Shown: positions 8,119 to 17,432, counted from the first letter of the stretch. The stretch: 64,000 nucleotides of DNA from Candidatus Hydrogenedens sp. (GCA_016125095.1 WGMK01000007.1:1-64000), one strand, 5' to 3'. The notes: a model not told the origin generated them from the letters alone. Program-made: numbers and translations.

Positions 8119-8964
8119 ATGCTGGGAGTCACACTGAAGTTTCCGAAGAAGCGCGCTTTTGTTACGGGCGCGGCGTCAGGCCTGGGCCGCGCGTTGTGCC
8201 GCAAACTGGCACAGGACCGCTGGGTGCTGGCGATGACGGATGTGAACGAGGAGCGCCTGCAGGAAGCGGGCGAGGAGATGACCCAGCTCGGCGCGGATGT
8301 CTACACCTATGTGCTCGATGTGACCGACCGGGAAGGCTACAAGGACGTCATCGCCCAATTCATGGAGGTGGGGCACGGCGTCGATCTGGTGTTCAACAAC
8401 GCGGGCGTGGCCGGCGGCGGCGTGCTTCGCGAATGGGACATCGAGAACTGGGACTGGCTCATGGGCATCAATTTCATGGGCGTGGTCAACGGATGCCACT
8501 TCTTTTTGCCGATACTCGAACAGCAGCGCTCGGGACATCTCGTGAACACGGCGAGCGCTGCGGCGCTGTTTCCCATTCCCGGCATGGCGCCCTATTGCAC
8601 GGCCAAGGCGGGCGTCCGGGTGCTCTCGGAAATCCTCTACAACGAGCTTTACGAGTACGGCGTGGGAGTGACGGTCATCATGCCGGAGTTCTTCCGCACG
8701 AACCTGCACGAGAACACGCGCGGCAAGGACGCCGAATCGGCGAAGCACCTCATCACCAAGGCGAAATACAGCGCCGATGACGTGGCGGAGTACACCCTGA
8801 AATGCGTGGCGGCGGGGGACCTGTACGTGATTTTCCCCCGGCACGTGCGGATCATGTGGTGGATTCTGCGCCTGAATCCGATGATGGCGTTGGCGCTGCT
8901 GCGCCGTTGGGCGGAGCAGCGCCGCTTGCGCGTGGAACAGGCCCGCGCGAGGCGGAACGCCTAG
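8119..8964 (+). CDS. Short-chain dehydrogenase/reductase
   Basis: 281 residues. Cofactor motif TGAASGLG (16-23), NNAG, catalytic Ser in TASAAA and YCTAK. The C-terminus after about 240 is hydrophobic then strongly basic (WWILRLNPMMALALLRRW and Arg-rich tail), as in SDRs associated with lipids or membranes. The start follows GGGAGG (8105-8110). It converges with the lipoprotein gene, sharing 4 nt at the stops. Substrate unknown. Confidence 0.8.
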   Translation: MLGVTLKFPKKRAFVTGAASGLGRALCRKLAQDRWVLAMTDVNEERLQEAGEEMTQLGADVYTYVLDVTDREGYKDVIAQFMEVGHGVDLVFNNAGVAGGGVLREWDIENWDWLMGINFMGVVNGCHFFLPILEQQRSGHLVNTASAAALFPIPGMAPYCTAKAGVRVLSEILYNELYEYGVGVTVIMPEFFRTNLHENTRGKDAESAKHLITKAKYSADDVAEYTLKCVAAGDLYVIFPRHVRIMWWILRLNPMMALALLRRWAEQRRLRVEQARARRNA

Positions 8965-9509
8965 ATCTCCTCGACGACGACCTCCTCGGCCGGCGCCTCG
9001 GTGGCTTCAGCCGGGGCGGCTTCTCCCATAGGGGCTTCGGGAGCCGCTTCAATCACGCCCGATGCGCTTCCGCCGATCGCCGCAATCAACTCGTCCAGCA
9101 TCTCGCCGTCGGTCGTTTTGCGGTCGTGCCAGTCGGGATAGGTCGTCAGCGACGAGCCGTATACCTGGCGCGTGGCCTGCAGTTGGATGTGCGTCTGCGT
9201 ATTGCTCGTCGCAATCAGGTCCACGTTGTACTTCGTGCGGCGGTTGCGGATATAGGGAATCGGGTTGGTCGGGCCGTCGTAGGCCTCGAACGAACCGCGC
9301 TTGTCGCGCGTGTAGACCATCATATCCGACGCCACCAGCACGTTCTTCACGTTCACCCAGGCCTCTTCAAACGGCTGCTCGACCACGATTTCCTTCTGGA
9401 TGGAAAAGCCGGTGGTGTCCTTGGCCGCAGTGGCGCAGCCGCCCAGCACTGCCGTGCCAGCCGCGAGAACACACAGGGTAAACAGGATTCGACGCATGGT
9501 AGGGAGCAC
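8961..9509 (-). CDS. Putative lipoprotein of unknown function
   Basis: 182 residues from a GTG start with AAGG upstream; an internal ATG at 9497 is an alternative start. The N-terminus has a lipoprotein signal ending LGGCATA. The body (EIVVEQPFEEAWVNVKNVL) resembles small envelope lipoproteins in which a conserved segment precedes a beta domain. The C-terminal 40 residues are Glu/Ala/Pro-rich and acidic, ending VVVEEI. I do not recognise a named family; probably membrane-anchored and periplasm-facing. Confidence 0.6.
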   Translation of the reverse strand: MLPTMRRILFTLCVLAAGTAVLGGCATAAKDTTGFSIQKEIVVEQPFEEAWVNVKNVLVASDMMVYTRDKRGSFEAYDGPTNPIPYIRNRRTKYNVDLIATSNTQTHIQLQATRQVYGSSLTTYPDWHDRKTTDGEMLDELIAAIGGSASGVIEAAPEAPMGEAAPAEATEAPAEEVVVEEI

Positions 9510-9593
9510 TCCAAGGCCTTGCCGCTAGGGGCTTTCGTTCGCTTCGGCGGATTGTAGCACGCGGAAACCGGGCACGCAATGAAACGCCGGGGA

Positions 9594-10538
9594 CTAATCC
9601 TTACGCCGGGTGGGCACATTGCCCTTGCCGCGCACGCCGAGAAAAAAGTCGAGCGTGCCCCGCAGGAAAGCCCGGTGCGCCGCCCAGTTCGTCCAGCCGT
9701 ACTCGCGGATTTGCCAGTACAGGGTGCGGGCGTAGTGCGGGGCACCCCGCAGAATGCCCGGTAACCGGCCGAACCGGAACAGGCATATGAGCCGGTTGCG
9801 GGTGAACAGGTACGTAATAAACGGCGAAATCTTGCCCGTGGTCTGGCCGTGGGCATGGATGACCTCGGCCGTGCCTACGGTCAGCAGCTTCCAGCCGTGG
9901 TCGGCCAGCCGCAGGTGCAGGTCGTAGTCTTCCCAGTTGGTGAAGAGGGATTCATCGAACAGGCCCGCCTGCTGCAACGCCTCGGCGCGATAGGCCAGCG
10001 CGCAGGCCGGCACGAATTCCGTGTCCACCGTCCGGGCGTACTCGGGGCTCCAGAGCTGCCCGTCGTCCGGATGCCGGTGCTCGGCCGTGTCGCGGAACAC
10101 CGTGCCCCGGAAAAACTGAATGCGGCGCTCGTCGCCCGGGTAGAACAGCAGCGCGCTCGCCGCCCCCGCGTCAGGCCGCGCCTCCAGTGCCTGCACCAAT
10201 TCGGAAATGGCACGCGGCGCCACGATGGTATCGTTGTTCAGCAGAAACAGGTACTTTGCTCCGAGCTCCAGCCCGTGCTTCAGCCCGGCGTTGCAGCCGC
10301 CCGTGAAGCCCGTGTTGTAGTCCAACTGCACGCCGTCGATGCCCGGAAAGGTATTTTGCAAAATAGCGATGCCCGGCGGGTCCGAGCCGTTGTCGACCAC
10401 GATCGTCCGGGTATTCGGATAATCATTCGCCAGCACGCTCGCCACGCACCGCGACGTCATCTCCGTATCGTTCCAGGTCAGCACCACCGCCGCCACCAGC
10501 GGCTGCTCGCTCTCATTCACCACGCCGGTCTCCGACAC
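9594..10538 (-). CDS. Family 2 glycosyltransferase (rhamnosyltransferase-like)
   Basis: 314 residues. The GT-A fold shows VVLTWN at the start, VVDNGSD, NTGFTGGCNAG and the metal-binding LLNNDT. Later FDESLFTNWEDYDLHLR carries the catalytic acidic ED of WbbL/RfbF-like enzymes. These transfer sugars to O-antigen or similar surface glycans in the cytoplasm. The frame is open upstream to 10817, but that extension overlaps a hairpin-rich intergenic stretch; GTG at 10538 with GGAGGA just upstream gives a family-typical N-terminus. Confidence 0.85.
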   Translation of the reverse strand: MSETGVVNESEQPLVAAVVLTWNDTEMTSRCVASVLANDYPNTRTIVVDNGSDPPGIAILQNTFPGIDGVQLDYNTGFTGGCNAGLKHGLELGAKYLFLLNNDTIVAPRAISELVQALEARPDAGAASALLFYPGDERRIQFFRGTVFRDTAEHRHPDDGQLWSPEYARTVDTEFVPACALAYRAEALQQAGLFDESLFTNWEDYDLHLRLADHGWKLLTVGTAEVIHAHGQTTGKISPFITYLFTRNRLICLFRFGRLPGILRGAPHYARTLYWQIREYGWTNWAAHRAFLRGTLDFFLGVRGKGNVPTRRKD

Positions 10539-10708
10539 ATTCCATCCTCCGCCCGCCCATTGTAGGCGGCCAGACGGCGGCAGATCGAGTGGGGCAATTT
10601 GTTGCGGCTGCGCCGCGGGAAGAGCGTCAGCAAGGTAGGGCGAGGCTCCGTCGAGCCATCTTGGTGCGGGAGTATCGGGTTGGAATGGGGAGACCTGCCG
10701 ATCAGAAG

Positions 10709-10736
10709 TATGGGCGGGACGGGAAACCCGCCCATA
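10709..10736. repeat. 10-bp perfect hairpin between divergent genes
   Basis: TATGGGCGGG (10709-10718) and CCCGCCCATA (10727-10736) are perfect arms around an 8-nt loop. The 302-nt gap (10539-10840) between the divergent glycosyltransferase and scpA is otherwise gene-free and holds further short GC-rich inverted repeats such as GGCTCCGTCGAGCC near 10647. It looks like an intergenic repeat element rather than a terminator, as there is no T-run. Confidence 0.5.
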
Positions 10737-10840
10737 GCGGTGGCTGCGCCGCGACACAGGCCCCCCGACTTGCCCCGGCGGTGCCGGGATGGGTACCCTA
10801 TGCAATATCGTCTGCAACCCCGCAGGAATTCCGCGATCCC

Positions 10841-11746
10841 TTGAGTAAATCCCGCAAAAACGCGCCCGAGGCGCCCGTCGAATCCGAGGTGCCAGCAGAA
10901 GCTGCTGCGTCTGCCGAGGCGACTGCCGCGCCGAATCTGGCCGATGGCGTGTTCGGGGCGCTCCCGGATGCCGTCGACGAGGTCATGCGCATCAATCTCG
11001 ACCAGTTCGAGGGGCCCTTCGAGGTGCTGCTCTACCTCATCAAGTCGCAGGAAATCGACATCTTCGATATCCCGATTCTGAAGATCACGGAGCAATACCT
11101 GGCGTTTCTGGACCAGTTGCGCGGAGAAAACCTGGACGTCGCTGGCGAGTTCATCGTGATGGCCGCAACGCTCATCCAAATTAAGGCGCGCATGCTGATT
11201 CCGGTGGAGGTGGAGACCGAGGACGACGACGACCCGATTGAGGAAGAAGATCCGCGTCTCGAGCTGGTGGAGAAGCTGCTGGAATACCGCAAGTTCCGCG
11301 ACTATTCCGAGCTGCTCGAACGCCAGTTCGACGAGGCGGACGACTGGTTCGGGCGCAGCGCGAAGCCGAAGATCGAGATCGACCCGGAAGAGCTCGAGCT
11401 GGTGGACGTGGATATCTACGACCTAACCAAGGCGATCCGCGCCATCCTGAAGTTCATGACCGATGCGCCCATCCACCAGGTCATCGGCGAGGGGTCGAGC
11501 ATCGAGGAGAAGATCAGCCTGATCCAGAACTTCCTGGAAAGCGCCGACAGCGTGACCTGGAACGAGCTGGTGAAGGTGAGCAAGACACGGGTGGAGATCG
11601 TCTGCTGCCTGCTGGCCATTCTCGAACTGTGCCGTATGCGGCGCATCCGCGCGCACCAGCACGAGGCGTTCTCGAACATCCGGCTGTTCGCGCGCAACGA
11701 GGCCGAGGAGCCCCCGGCCGAATTCGCCGATGTGGTGGAGGCCTAA
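10841..11746 (+). CDS. scpA: Segregation and condensation protein A
   Basis: About 301 residues from a TTG start. The kleisin N-terminus is clear (INLDQFEGPFEVLLYLIKSQ), then FIVMAATLIQIKARMLIP, and the winged-helix end (VEIVCCLLAILELCR). ScpA bridges the SMC dimer and ScpB in chromosome condensation. The start is uncertain: TTG at 10841 adds an Ala/Glu/Pro-rich leader of 48 residues, while ATG at 10985 gives the typical compact N-terminus. scpB, often next to scpA, is not here; yraN follows, overlapping by 17 nt. Confidence 0.88.
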   Translation: MSKSRKNAPEAPVESEVPAEAAASAEATAAPNLADGVFGALPDAVDEVMRINLDQFEGPFEVLLYLIKSQEIDIFDIPILKITEQYLAFLDQLRGENLDVAGEFIVMAATLIQIKARMLIPVEVETEDDDDPIEEEDPRLELVEKLLEYRKFRDYSELLERQFDEADDWFGRSAKPKIEIDPEELELVDVDIYDLTKAIRAILKFMTDAPIHQVIGEGSSIEEKISLIQNFLESADSVTWNELVKVSKTRVEIVCCLLAILELCRMRRIRAHQHEAFSNIRLFARNEAEEPPAEFADVVEA

Positions 11747-12098
11747 GCCCGAATCGCTCGGACGCCGCGGCGAACGCGCCGCAGCACGCTACCTCTGGTT
11801 CCGCGGATACCGCATCCTTGAGCAGAACCTGCACCTGGGCCGCTACGAAATCGACATCCTCGCGCAGCAGGGCGATACCATCGTTTTCGTGGAGGTGAAG
11901 ACCCGGCGCCGCGACGACGCCACCGACCCGCACGACAGCGTGGGGCCGGCGAAGGAAATGCACATCAAGACGGCGGCGGAGATGTACATGGCGCGCCACC
12001 CGAGCGATGAGTTGTACTACCGCTTCGACATCGTGTCGGTGGTGTATCCCGAGCGCGGGCGTCCGCGCATCGAGCATCTGCCCGATGCCTTCCGCTAG
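11730..12098 (+). CDS. YraN/UPF0102 family nuclease-like protein
   Basis: 122 residues, the normal family size. The restriction-endonuclease-like core is complete: GRRGERAAARYL, NLHLGRYEIDILAQQ and VFVEVKTRR, giving the E, D and ExK active-site pattern. The function of YraN proteins is poorly defined; they are predicted nucleases or Holliday-junction-related. It overlaps scpA and converges on the Spx/ArsC-like gene, sharing 4 nt. Confidence 0.9.
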   Translation: MWWRPKPESLGRRGERAAARYLWFRGYRILEQNLHLGRYEIDILAQQGDTIVFVEVKTRRRDDATDPHDSVGPAKEMHIKTAAEMYMARHPSDELYYRFDIVSVVYPERGRPRIEHLPDAFR

Positions 12099-12451
12099 TC
12101 GAGCACGTCTTCCCAGACTTCTTCCTTGAAGCCGACCAGCGCGATTCCGCTGCCCAGTACGAAGGGGCGCTTCACGAGGTTGCCGTGGGCGGCAAGCAGA
12201 TCGATCGCCTCGTTCTCGCTCATGCCGGGCAGGCTGTCCTTCAGGTTCATGGCCTTGTAGTCGCCGCCCGAGGTGTTGAACAGCTTGCGCAGGTCGCCGC
12301 CCGTCTCCTTCAGCATCCGCTTCAGTTCTGCCGCGGTCGGCGGCGTCTCGCGGATCGGGATTTCCTGGTAGGCGATACGGCGCGCGTCGAGCCATTTCTT
12401 GGCATTGCGGCACGTGCCGCAGCCCGTGTAGCCGTAGAACTTGAGAGCCAT
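12095..12451 (-). CDS. Spx/ArsC/YffB-type thioredoxin-fold protein
   Basis: 118 residues with a CGTC motif at 11-14 (GYTGCGTCRNAKKWL) and the family helix pattern through KLFNTSG and NLVKRPFVL. This is the arsenate-reductase-related family: glutaredoxin-coupled reductases such as YffB, or Spx-like regulators. With no ars genes nearby, arsenate reduction is not supported; a thiol-redox or stress role is more likely. It is divergent from the SpoIIE phosphatase gene across the palindrome at 12489-12506. Confidence 0.85.
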   Translation of the reverse strand: MALKFYGYTGCGTCRNAKKWLDARRIAYQEIPIRETPPTAAELKRMLKETGGDLRKLFNTSGGDYKAMNLKDSLPGMSENEAIDLLAAHGNLVKRPFVLGSGIALVGFKEEVWEDVLD

Positions 12452-12488
12452 GGTCGTTTCTCCTATGCGGCGCGTGGGTCAAGTAGCG

Positions 12489-12506
12489 GCGGCGTGTACA
12501 CGCCGC
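12489..12506. promoter_or_regulatory. 18-bp perfect palindrome, candidate operator
   Basis: GCGGCGTGTACACGCCGC reads identically on both strands. It lies in the 67-nt gap between the divergent starts of the Spx/ArsC-like gene (12451) and the SpoIIE phosphatase (12519), 12 nt before the phosphatase ATG. The position suits a dimeric regulator or an RNA hairpin masking the phosphatase ribosome binding site. The binding protein is unknown. Confidence 0.5.
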
Positions 12507-12518
12507 TATACTTCGCGC

Positions 12519-14459
12519 ATGGCATTCCGGCTTAGAACGCGAATCACCCTGACGATCGAATTCGTCACGGCGCTCACCATCGTGCTGATGGCGGGCAGTT
12601 ACCTCGCGTTTAACTTCGTGCAGATTACCGGGTTCTACTACGAACGCGGCAAGATGCTGAACCTGCTGGCGCAGAGCAACATCGAGTATGGCATGGAACT
12701 GCCCGGCCGTGCGAGTCGGCTGGCCGGGGAACAGGCCGTGTTTACGGCGCTGGTCATCGGGCAGCTGGTCTCCGTGGCGGAACAGGAACTCTACCAGTCG
12801 CCGGAAGACACGAGCGCGATGCTGCGTTCGCTGCTGGCCCGCGGCGCCGAGCTGCGCGGGGGACAGGCCGGCGAGACAATCCGTCTGTTTAACGCCGATG
12901 GCACGCCCAGACTCAGTGCCAGCCTGCCCGATACGGGTGAATCCGATGCCGAGGTGGGCAAGCGACTCGCCGAGAAGCTGCAGGGCGCGGCAGGCCCCGT
13001 GCTCGACATGCGCCCCGATCCCGATTTGCCTGACAGCTTCATCTTCTCGGTGGCGGTGCCGAATGGCGACGACGGCAGCTTCATCGAATTGAGCGCGGGC
13101 GCGCCGCTGACCGATGCCATCGAGGATGAATTCTCGGTAGAGGACATCATGACCCGGTTTCTCGCGCGGGCGAATGTCGAGCGCATCGCCGTGGTCAATG
13201 AGCGCGGCGAAGTCGAGGCCCAGGCGGGCTCATCGCTCTACCCGGGACAGTCCATATCCGACGATGAGGTCGTTGCCTATTGCGTCGAGTTCCTGCGGCA
13301 GCTCAAGAACGCCAAGTCCCCGAATTTCGTGGGCGTTCACACCGTGCAGAAAGAAGGCGGCGCGGCGCTGGGCGTGGTCACCACGCTCGAGAAATCGCCC
13401 GATGGCGTGCCGCGGGCGCTCTTCATCCAGCACGAGACCGCGACCGTAGAGGGCGTCATCCGGTCGGCCATCACCGCCGTCGTCACCGTGGGGCTGGTCG
13501 TGCTGGTACTGGCCGGGTTGGCGGGTATGTTTCTGGGCGGACGGCTCGCACGTCCGCTGGCGCACTTGGCCGAGGGGGTCGAGGTGATCGCGAAGGGAAA
13601 CCTTTCTTACCGGGTCGCGGCACGCGGTTACCGCGAAGTGCGCACGCTCGCGGGGGCCTTCAACCAGATGGTGGATTCCGTGCAGCGCTACACGCTCGAC
13701 CTCAAGCGCGAGGCCCAGTTCCGCGAGCGCCTGGAGAGCGACCTGCGCATTGGCGCCGAAATTCAGCAGACGCTGCTGCCCAAGAAGCCGCCGCAGGTGG
13801 ACGGGCTCGATGTCGCCGGGTGGAGCGCCTCGGCGCGTCAGGTGGGCGGAGATTTCTACGACCTGCTGCCCATTGACCACGGCGGCCTCGCGCTGAGCCT
13901 GGGCGACGCCTCGGGCAAGGGCATTCCGGCGGCGTTGATCATCACCGAGTGCAGCAGCACGATCCGCGCGCTCATCGGCGAGCGCTATGCGCTCGGGCGG
14001 CTGATGGCCAAGGTAAACCGGGCGATGGCCCGCCGAATGACCGATTCCGGCCACTTCGTGACGCTGTTCATGGCGGAGGTGCTGCCGGAGGAATCCGTGC
14101 TCGCGTGGTCGAGCGCCGGGCACAATCCGCCGCTCTATGTGCCCGTCGATGGCGAGGGACACTGGCTCAAGGGCGAGGGCGGCCTGCCGCTCGGCGTCGC
14201 CGAGACGTCGGAATACAGCGACCACCGCATGCCCTTCCACACAGGCGATCTGCTCGTCGTCTACAGCGACGGCATCACCGAGGTGCGCGATGCCGAGGGG
14301 AACTTCTATTCCAAGGAGCGGCTGCTGGCGCTCGTCTCGAAGCACCGGAAAGACGCGGCCGAATCGCTGGCGCAAACCATTCGCCAGGATGTCACGGCAT
14401 TCCTTGCGGGCCGCGAGCCCGACGACGACATGACGCTGCTGGTGGTCCGCCGCGTATGA
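12519..14459 (+). CDS. Membrane PP2C/SpoIIE-type serine phosphatase with HAMP domain
   Basis: 646 residues. Membrane helix 1 at about 14-36, a large sensor region (about 37-315), helix 2 at about 317-341 (VTVGLVVLVLAGLAGMFLGG), HAMP (about 342-395), then a SpoIIE/RsbU-type PPM domain. Phosphatase motifs include QVGGDFYD, LGDASGKGIPAAL, SSAGHNPPL, YSDGITE and the closing DDDMTLLVV. Such proteins dephosphorylate anti-sigma-factor antagonists or other Ser/Thr partners in response to envelope signals. No anti-sigma genes are adjacent. Start chosen at the ATG just before the first hydrophobic helix. Confidence 0.88.
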   Translation: MAFRLRTRITLTIEFVTALTIVLMAGSYLAFNFVQITGFYYERGKMLNLLAQSNIEYGMELPGRASRLAGEQAVFTALVIGQLVSVAEQELYQSPEDTSAMLRSLLARGAELRGGQAGETIRLFNADGTPRLSASLPDTGESDAEVGKRLAEKLQGAAGPVLDMRPDPDLPDSFIFSVAVPNGDDGSFIELSAGAPLTDAIEDEFSVEDIMTRFLARANVERIAVVNERGEVEAQAGSSLYPGQSISDDEVVAYCVEFLRQLKNAKSPNFVGVHTVQKEGGAALGVVTTLEKSPDGVPRALFIQHETATVEGVIRSAITAVVTVGLVVLVLAGLAGMFLGGRLARPLAHLAEGVEVIAKGNLSYRVAARGYREVRTLAGAFNQMVDSVQRYTLDLKREAQFRERLESDLRIGAEIQQTLLPKKPPQVDGLDVAGWSASARQVGGDFYDLLPIDHGGLALSLGDASGKGIPAALIITECSSTIRALIGERYALGRLMAKVNRAMARRMTDSGHFVTLFMAEVLPEESVLAWSSAGHNPPLYVPVDGEGHWLKGEGGLPLGVAETSEYSDHRMPFHTGDLLVVYSDGITEVRDAEGNFYSKERLLALVSKHRKDAAESLAQTIRQDVTAFLAGREPDDDMTLLVVRRV

Positions 14460-14501
14460 GCCCCGCCTCGTTTTCTTCGGCCGGGGTACAGGGATAGCGC
14501 C

Positions 14502-16190
14502 GTGGCGCGCGCGCTTCGGGAATCGCGATTGGTCCGCGCCGCGCTCCGGCTGGTGTGGCTGGTAGCGCTGGCTGCAGTACCCGCGGCCCTACCCGGTCTG
14601 GTCGACACCGCCACCGACGGCGCGGCCTACCGTACGGTGTTCGGCTTGCTTGCGGCGCTCTCGGTGTTGCTGGCGCAGCCGGCCTTTGCAGTCTGCCTTC
14701 TTGCGGTGCTCAATCTGCACGCGCTGCTGTCCGCCTGGGGCGGGCCTCCGCCCGACTGGATTCCGCTGGCGTGCGCTTCGCTTTTCGCGCTGCTATGCGC
14801 CGGTCGCGGTTGGCTGGCGGCCCCCAGGCTCTTGGCCATGCAAGGCGCGGCCCAATCCGTGGCGCGCGTGTTTCTGCTGTCCGCTTCGGTCTTCTGCCTG
14901 ATTCCCTTGTACTGGGACTGGGGGAGTCCCTTCATCACGCTCTACCTGTCGCCCGTGTACTTTCTGCTCTGGACCCAGATGCCGCATCGTTCGTCCGTGC
15001 AGATTGAACTGCTCAAGGCACTCGGCGGGGGGCTGGTGTTTCTCTTCATACTCGCCTCCGCGCTCGAACTGCAGAGCCGCTTATTCTTCCGGGACAATCC
15101 GCCGAATGAAGCGCTCATCGCGCATCCGACGCGCGTGGTGACGCTGCGCCCCGACTCCGAATTCGTCTACCGCACGCGCGAGTTTGGCGCGCCGCCATTC
15201 CGTGCGCAGATAGCGCCCGAGGGCGTGCGCGGCGAGGCGGTGGGTCCCAAGCGCACGGGGACCTTGCGGGTGCTGTGCCTGGGCGACTCTCACACCTTCG
15301 GCTGGGGCGTGCGCGACGAGGACTGCTATCCGCGACAGTTGGAAGCGTTGCTGCGCGCGCGGCTGGGCGAGGACGCGGTTGAGGTCATCAATGCGGGCAC
15401 GCCTACTTACGGCCCGTGGCAATCGCTGGATTGGCTGCGGGAAAACGGCGCGCGGTTCCAGCCGGATTTTGTCGTCTATGAACTGTTCCCGGCCAACGAC
15501 CTGGCGAACGAGATGTATTCCTACGGGGCCTACCCGCGCTGTTACGACGAGCGCTCGACGCGGCGGTACCGGATGTACGAGCGGCTGGATCGCTGGCCCG
15601 AGGCGGCGGACTTCTGGTTACGGGATCATTCCCGCTTCTACCAGACTTGGACGATGATGTACCCCGACGCCGAGCCGCCCGCGCTGGCCATTGCCTATGG
15701 ACTCCGGGCCTGGCAAGGCGAGGCGCCCGAGGAACTGCCGGTCACCGACCTCGGCGAGCCCTCGATGGAATTGCAGCGCGCCGAGTGGTATCCGGAATTG
15801 GAGGTTGCCCTGAATCACGTGATGGATTCCGTCGCGGGTATGCAACAGTGGTGCGACGAAAAAGGCGCCGACTTCGCGACCTTGGTCCTGCCGGCCATCA
15901 ATTCGGTGGACGAGCGGGTATACCTCTATGGTCAGCGTCAATCGCCCTGGGCCTGCGCGCCCTTCGAAGAGGCGAAACCCGTGCGCGCTTGCGAGGCGGC
16001 GCTGCGGCAACGGGAGATTCAGACCGTCGAAATCCTCGGGCCCATGCGTGCGGCGTTTGTACCCATCACCGATACGCCGCTCTACATTCCGAACGATGGG
16101 CACCTGACGCCGGAAGGCAATGCCGTGCTGGCCGGCGCCGTGGCGGACTACCTGTTGCCGCGGATCAGCGCCGCGCCAGACGCTCCATAA
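14502..16190 (+). CDS. Membrane-anchored SGNH/GDSL hydrolase
   Basis: 562 residues. The first 195 hold about five to six hydrophobic segments. The soluble part has the SGNH block I LCLGDSHTFGWGV (Ser in GDSH, 261-264), an NAGTPTYG block and the C-terminal DGHLTPEGN carrying the Asp and His of the catalytic triad. SGNH hydrolases with such membrane parts modify acyl or acetyl groups on polysaccharides or lipids. It begins with GTG 42 nt after the phosphatase gene and may share its transcript. Substrate unknown. Confidence 0.8.
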   Translation: MARALRESRLVRAALRLVWLVALAAVPAALPGLVDTATDGAAYRTVFGLLAALSVLLAQPAFAVCLLAVLNLHALLSAWGGPPPDWIPLACASLFALLCAGRGWLAAPRLLAMQGAAQSVARVFLLSASVFCLIPLYWDWGSPFITLYLSPVYFLLWTQMPHRSSVQIELLKALGGGLVFLFILASALELQSRLFFRDNPPNEALIAHPTRVVTLRPDSEFVYRTREFGAPPFRAQIAPEGVRGEAVGPKRTGTLRVLCLGDSHTFGWGVRDEDCYPRQLEALLRARLGEDAVEVINAGTPTYGPWQSLDWLRENGARFQPDFVVYELFPANDLANEMYSYGAYPRCYDERSTRRYRMYERLDRWPEAADFWLRDHSRFYQTWTMMYPDAEPPALAIAYGLRAWQGEAPEELPVTDLGEPSMELQRAEWYPELEVALNHVMDSVAGMQQWCDEKGADFATLVLPAINSVDERVYLYGQRQSPWACAPFEEAKPVRACEAALRQREIQTVEILGPMRAAFVPITDTPLYIPNDGHLTPEGNAVLAGAVADYLLPRISAAPDAP

Positions 16191-16983
16191 GGTTTTCGTA
16201 GCAGGCGTAGGGTGTAAGCACCTTGCCCATCTCCGGGCTGCGCCGCTTGATGGTGCCGTGGCAATCGCTGCCGCCGGTCACGAGCAAATCCTTCGACGCG
16301 GCAATATCGAGCAGCTCCTGCGTGGTCGACGCCGCGTGCGAGATGTGGTAGGCCTCGAGGCCGTCGAAAGGAAACCCCAGCAGGATATCCAGGTGCGCGC
16401 GCAACCGTTTATGCAATGCGGGGTGCGCGATCACCGCGACGCCGCCCGACGCGTGGATAGCTTCGATGCCCTCGGCGATCGGCAGGTTCTCCTTGGGCAC
16501 CCACGCCGGGCGGCCGGGATTGAGGTACCGGTCGAAGGCCTCCTGCGGCACGTTCACAAAGCCCTGCTCGGCCAGCGCGGTAGCCAGGTGCATGCGCGTC
16601 ACCGCAGAGACCGAGTCGTCGAAGTCGATGCGGATACCGTTCGCGGCGAGCTTCGCCAGAATCTCTCGCGCGCGGCCCGAGCGGACCTCGCGCATGCGGG
16701 CCAAGAGTGTCTCGAGCGGCGTATCGCCCGGGGGGACACCATACGCGAGCACATGCACTTCCAGCGTGTCCAGACCGCAACTGACCTCGACCGCTGGCAC
16801 GAATTCCAGACCGAGCCGCGCTGCGGCGTCGGCGGCTTCCTGCACCCCGGATTGCGTGTCATGGTCGGTCAGTGCGATGGCCCGGAGCCCAAGCGCGGCG
16901 GCGCGCTCGGCCACGGTGGCAGGTGCGTCGGATCCATCGCTGTGGCTGCTATGCAGGTGCAAGTCCACAGCGGCGGCTTCCAT
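16165..16983 (-). CDS. PHP-domain metal-dependent phosphoesterase (TrpH/YciV-like)
   Basis: 272 residues with all PHP metal sites: DLHLHSSHSDGS, LTDHDT, VEVSC, a later IAHP and GGSDCHG. The family (RNase AM/YciV/TrpH type) hydrolyses 3',5'-bisphosphates and 5' ends of short RNAs. It starts 5 nt after the nusB stop and is the last gene of the riboflavin-nusB operon. The first gene of the window is a PHP relative that lost these residues, so the two make a useful contrast. The end overlaps the convergent SGNH gene by 26 nt. Confidence 0.85.
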   Translation of the reverse strand: MEAAAVDLHLHSSHSDGSDAPATVAERAAALGLRAIALTDHDTQSGVQEAADAAARLGLEFVPAVEVSCGLDTLEVHVLAYGVPPGDTPLETLLARMREVRSGRAREILAKLAANGIRIDFDDSVSAVTRMHLATALAEQGFVNVPQEAFDRYLNPGRPAWVPKENLPIAEGIEAIHASGGVAVIAHPALHKRLRAHLDILLGFPFDGLEAYHISHAASTTQELLDIAASKDLLVTGGSDCHGTIKRRSPEMGKVLTPYACYENLMERLARR

Positions 16984-16988
16984 CGCGA

Positions 16989-17432
16989 TCAGTCCTCCGC
17001 AGGGCCCGCCGCCGGGGCCGGGTTGTCGTGATACACACGGTCGAGCACGCCGTTCAGAAAGCTGGCCGAGCCGTCGGGTCCGTAGCGCTTGGCGAGTTCC
17101 AGCGCCTCGTTTATGGCAGCCTTCGGGGGCACGTCCTTGGCGAAGAGCAATTCGTACGCGCCGAGGCGGAGCAGGGCCATCTCGACCCGGCCGACGCGCT
17201 CGGGCGACCAGGTCTGCAGGGCGCCGCGAATCTTTTCCTCGATCGCCTCGCGGTGCTCGTCGATTCCCGACAACAGCGTGCGGCAATACTTCCGCGTCTC
17301 GCCGTCCACCGGCTCGTCCTCGATCGAGGCCTCCAGTTCGGGCTCCCACGCGTAGCCGGTGAAATCCAGCCCGAAGAGCAGGAGCAGAACCCGTTCGCGC
17401 GCCGCCCGGCGTGCCGCTACCGAAACACCCAC
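16989..17432 (-). CDS. nusB: Transcription antitermination factor NusB
   Basis: 147 residues from a GTG that overlaps the ribH stop (TAGTG). The start ARRAARERVLLLLFGLDF and the C-terminal PPKAAINEALELAKRYGPDGSASFLNGVLD are the NusB signature (INEAVELAKxYG..SxxFVNGVLD). NusB binds boxA RNA with NusE in rRNA antitermination. The ribH-nusB arrangement is common in bacteria. An internal ribosome binding site (GGAG) lies in the end of ribH. Confidence 0.93.
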   Translation of the reverse strand: MGVSVAARRAARERVLLLLFGLDFTGYAWEPELEASIEDEPVDGETRKYCRTLLSGIDEHREAIEEKIRGALQTWSPERVGRVEMALLRLGAYELLFAKDVPPKAAINEALELAKRYGPDGSASFLNGVLDRVYHDNPAPAAGPAED

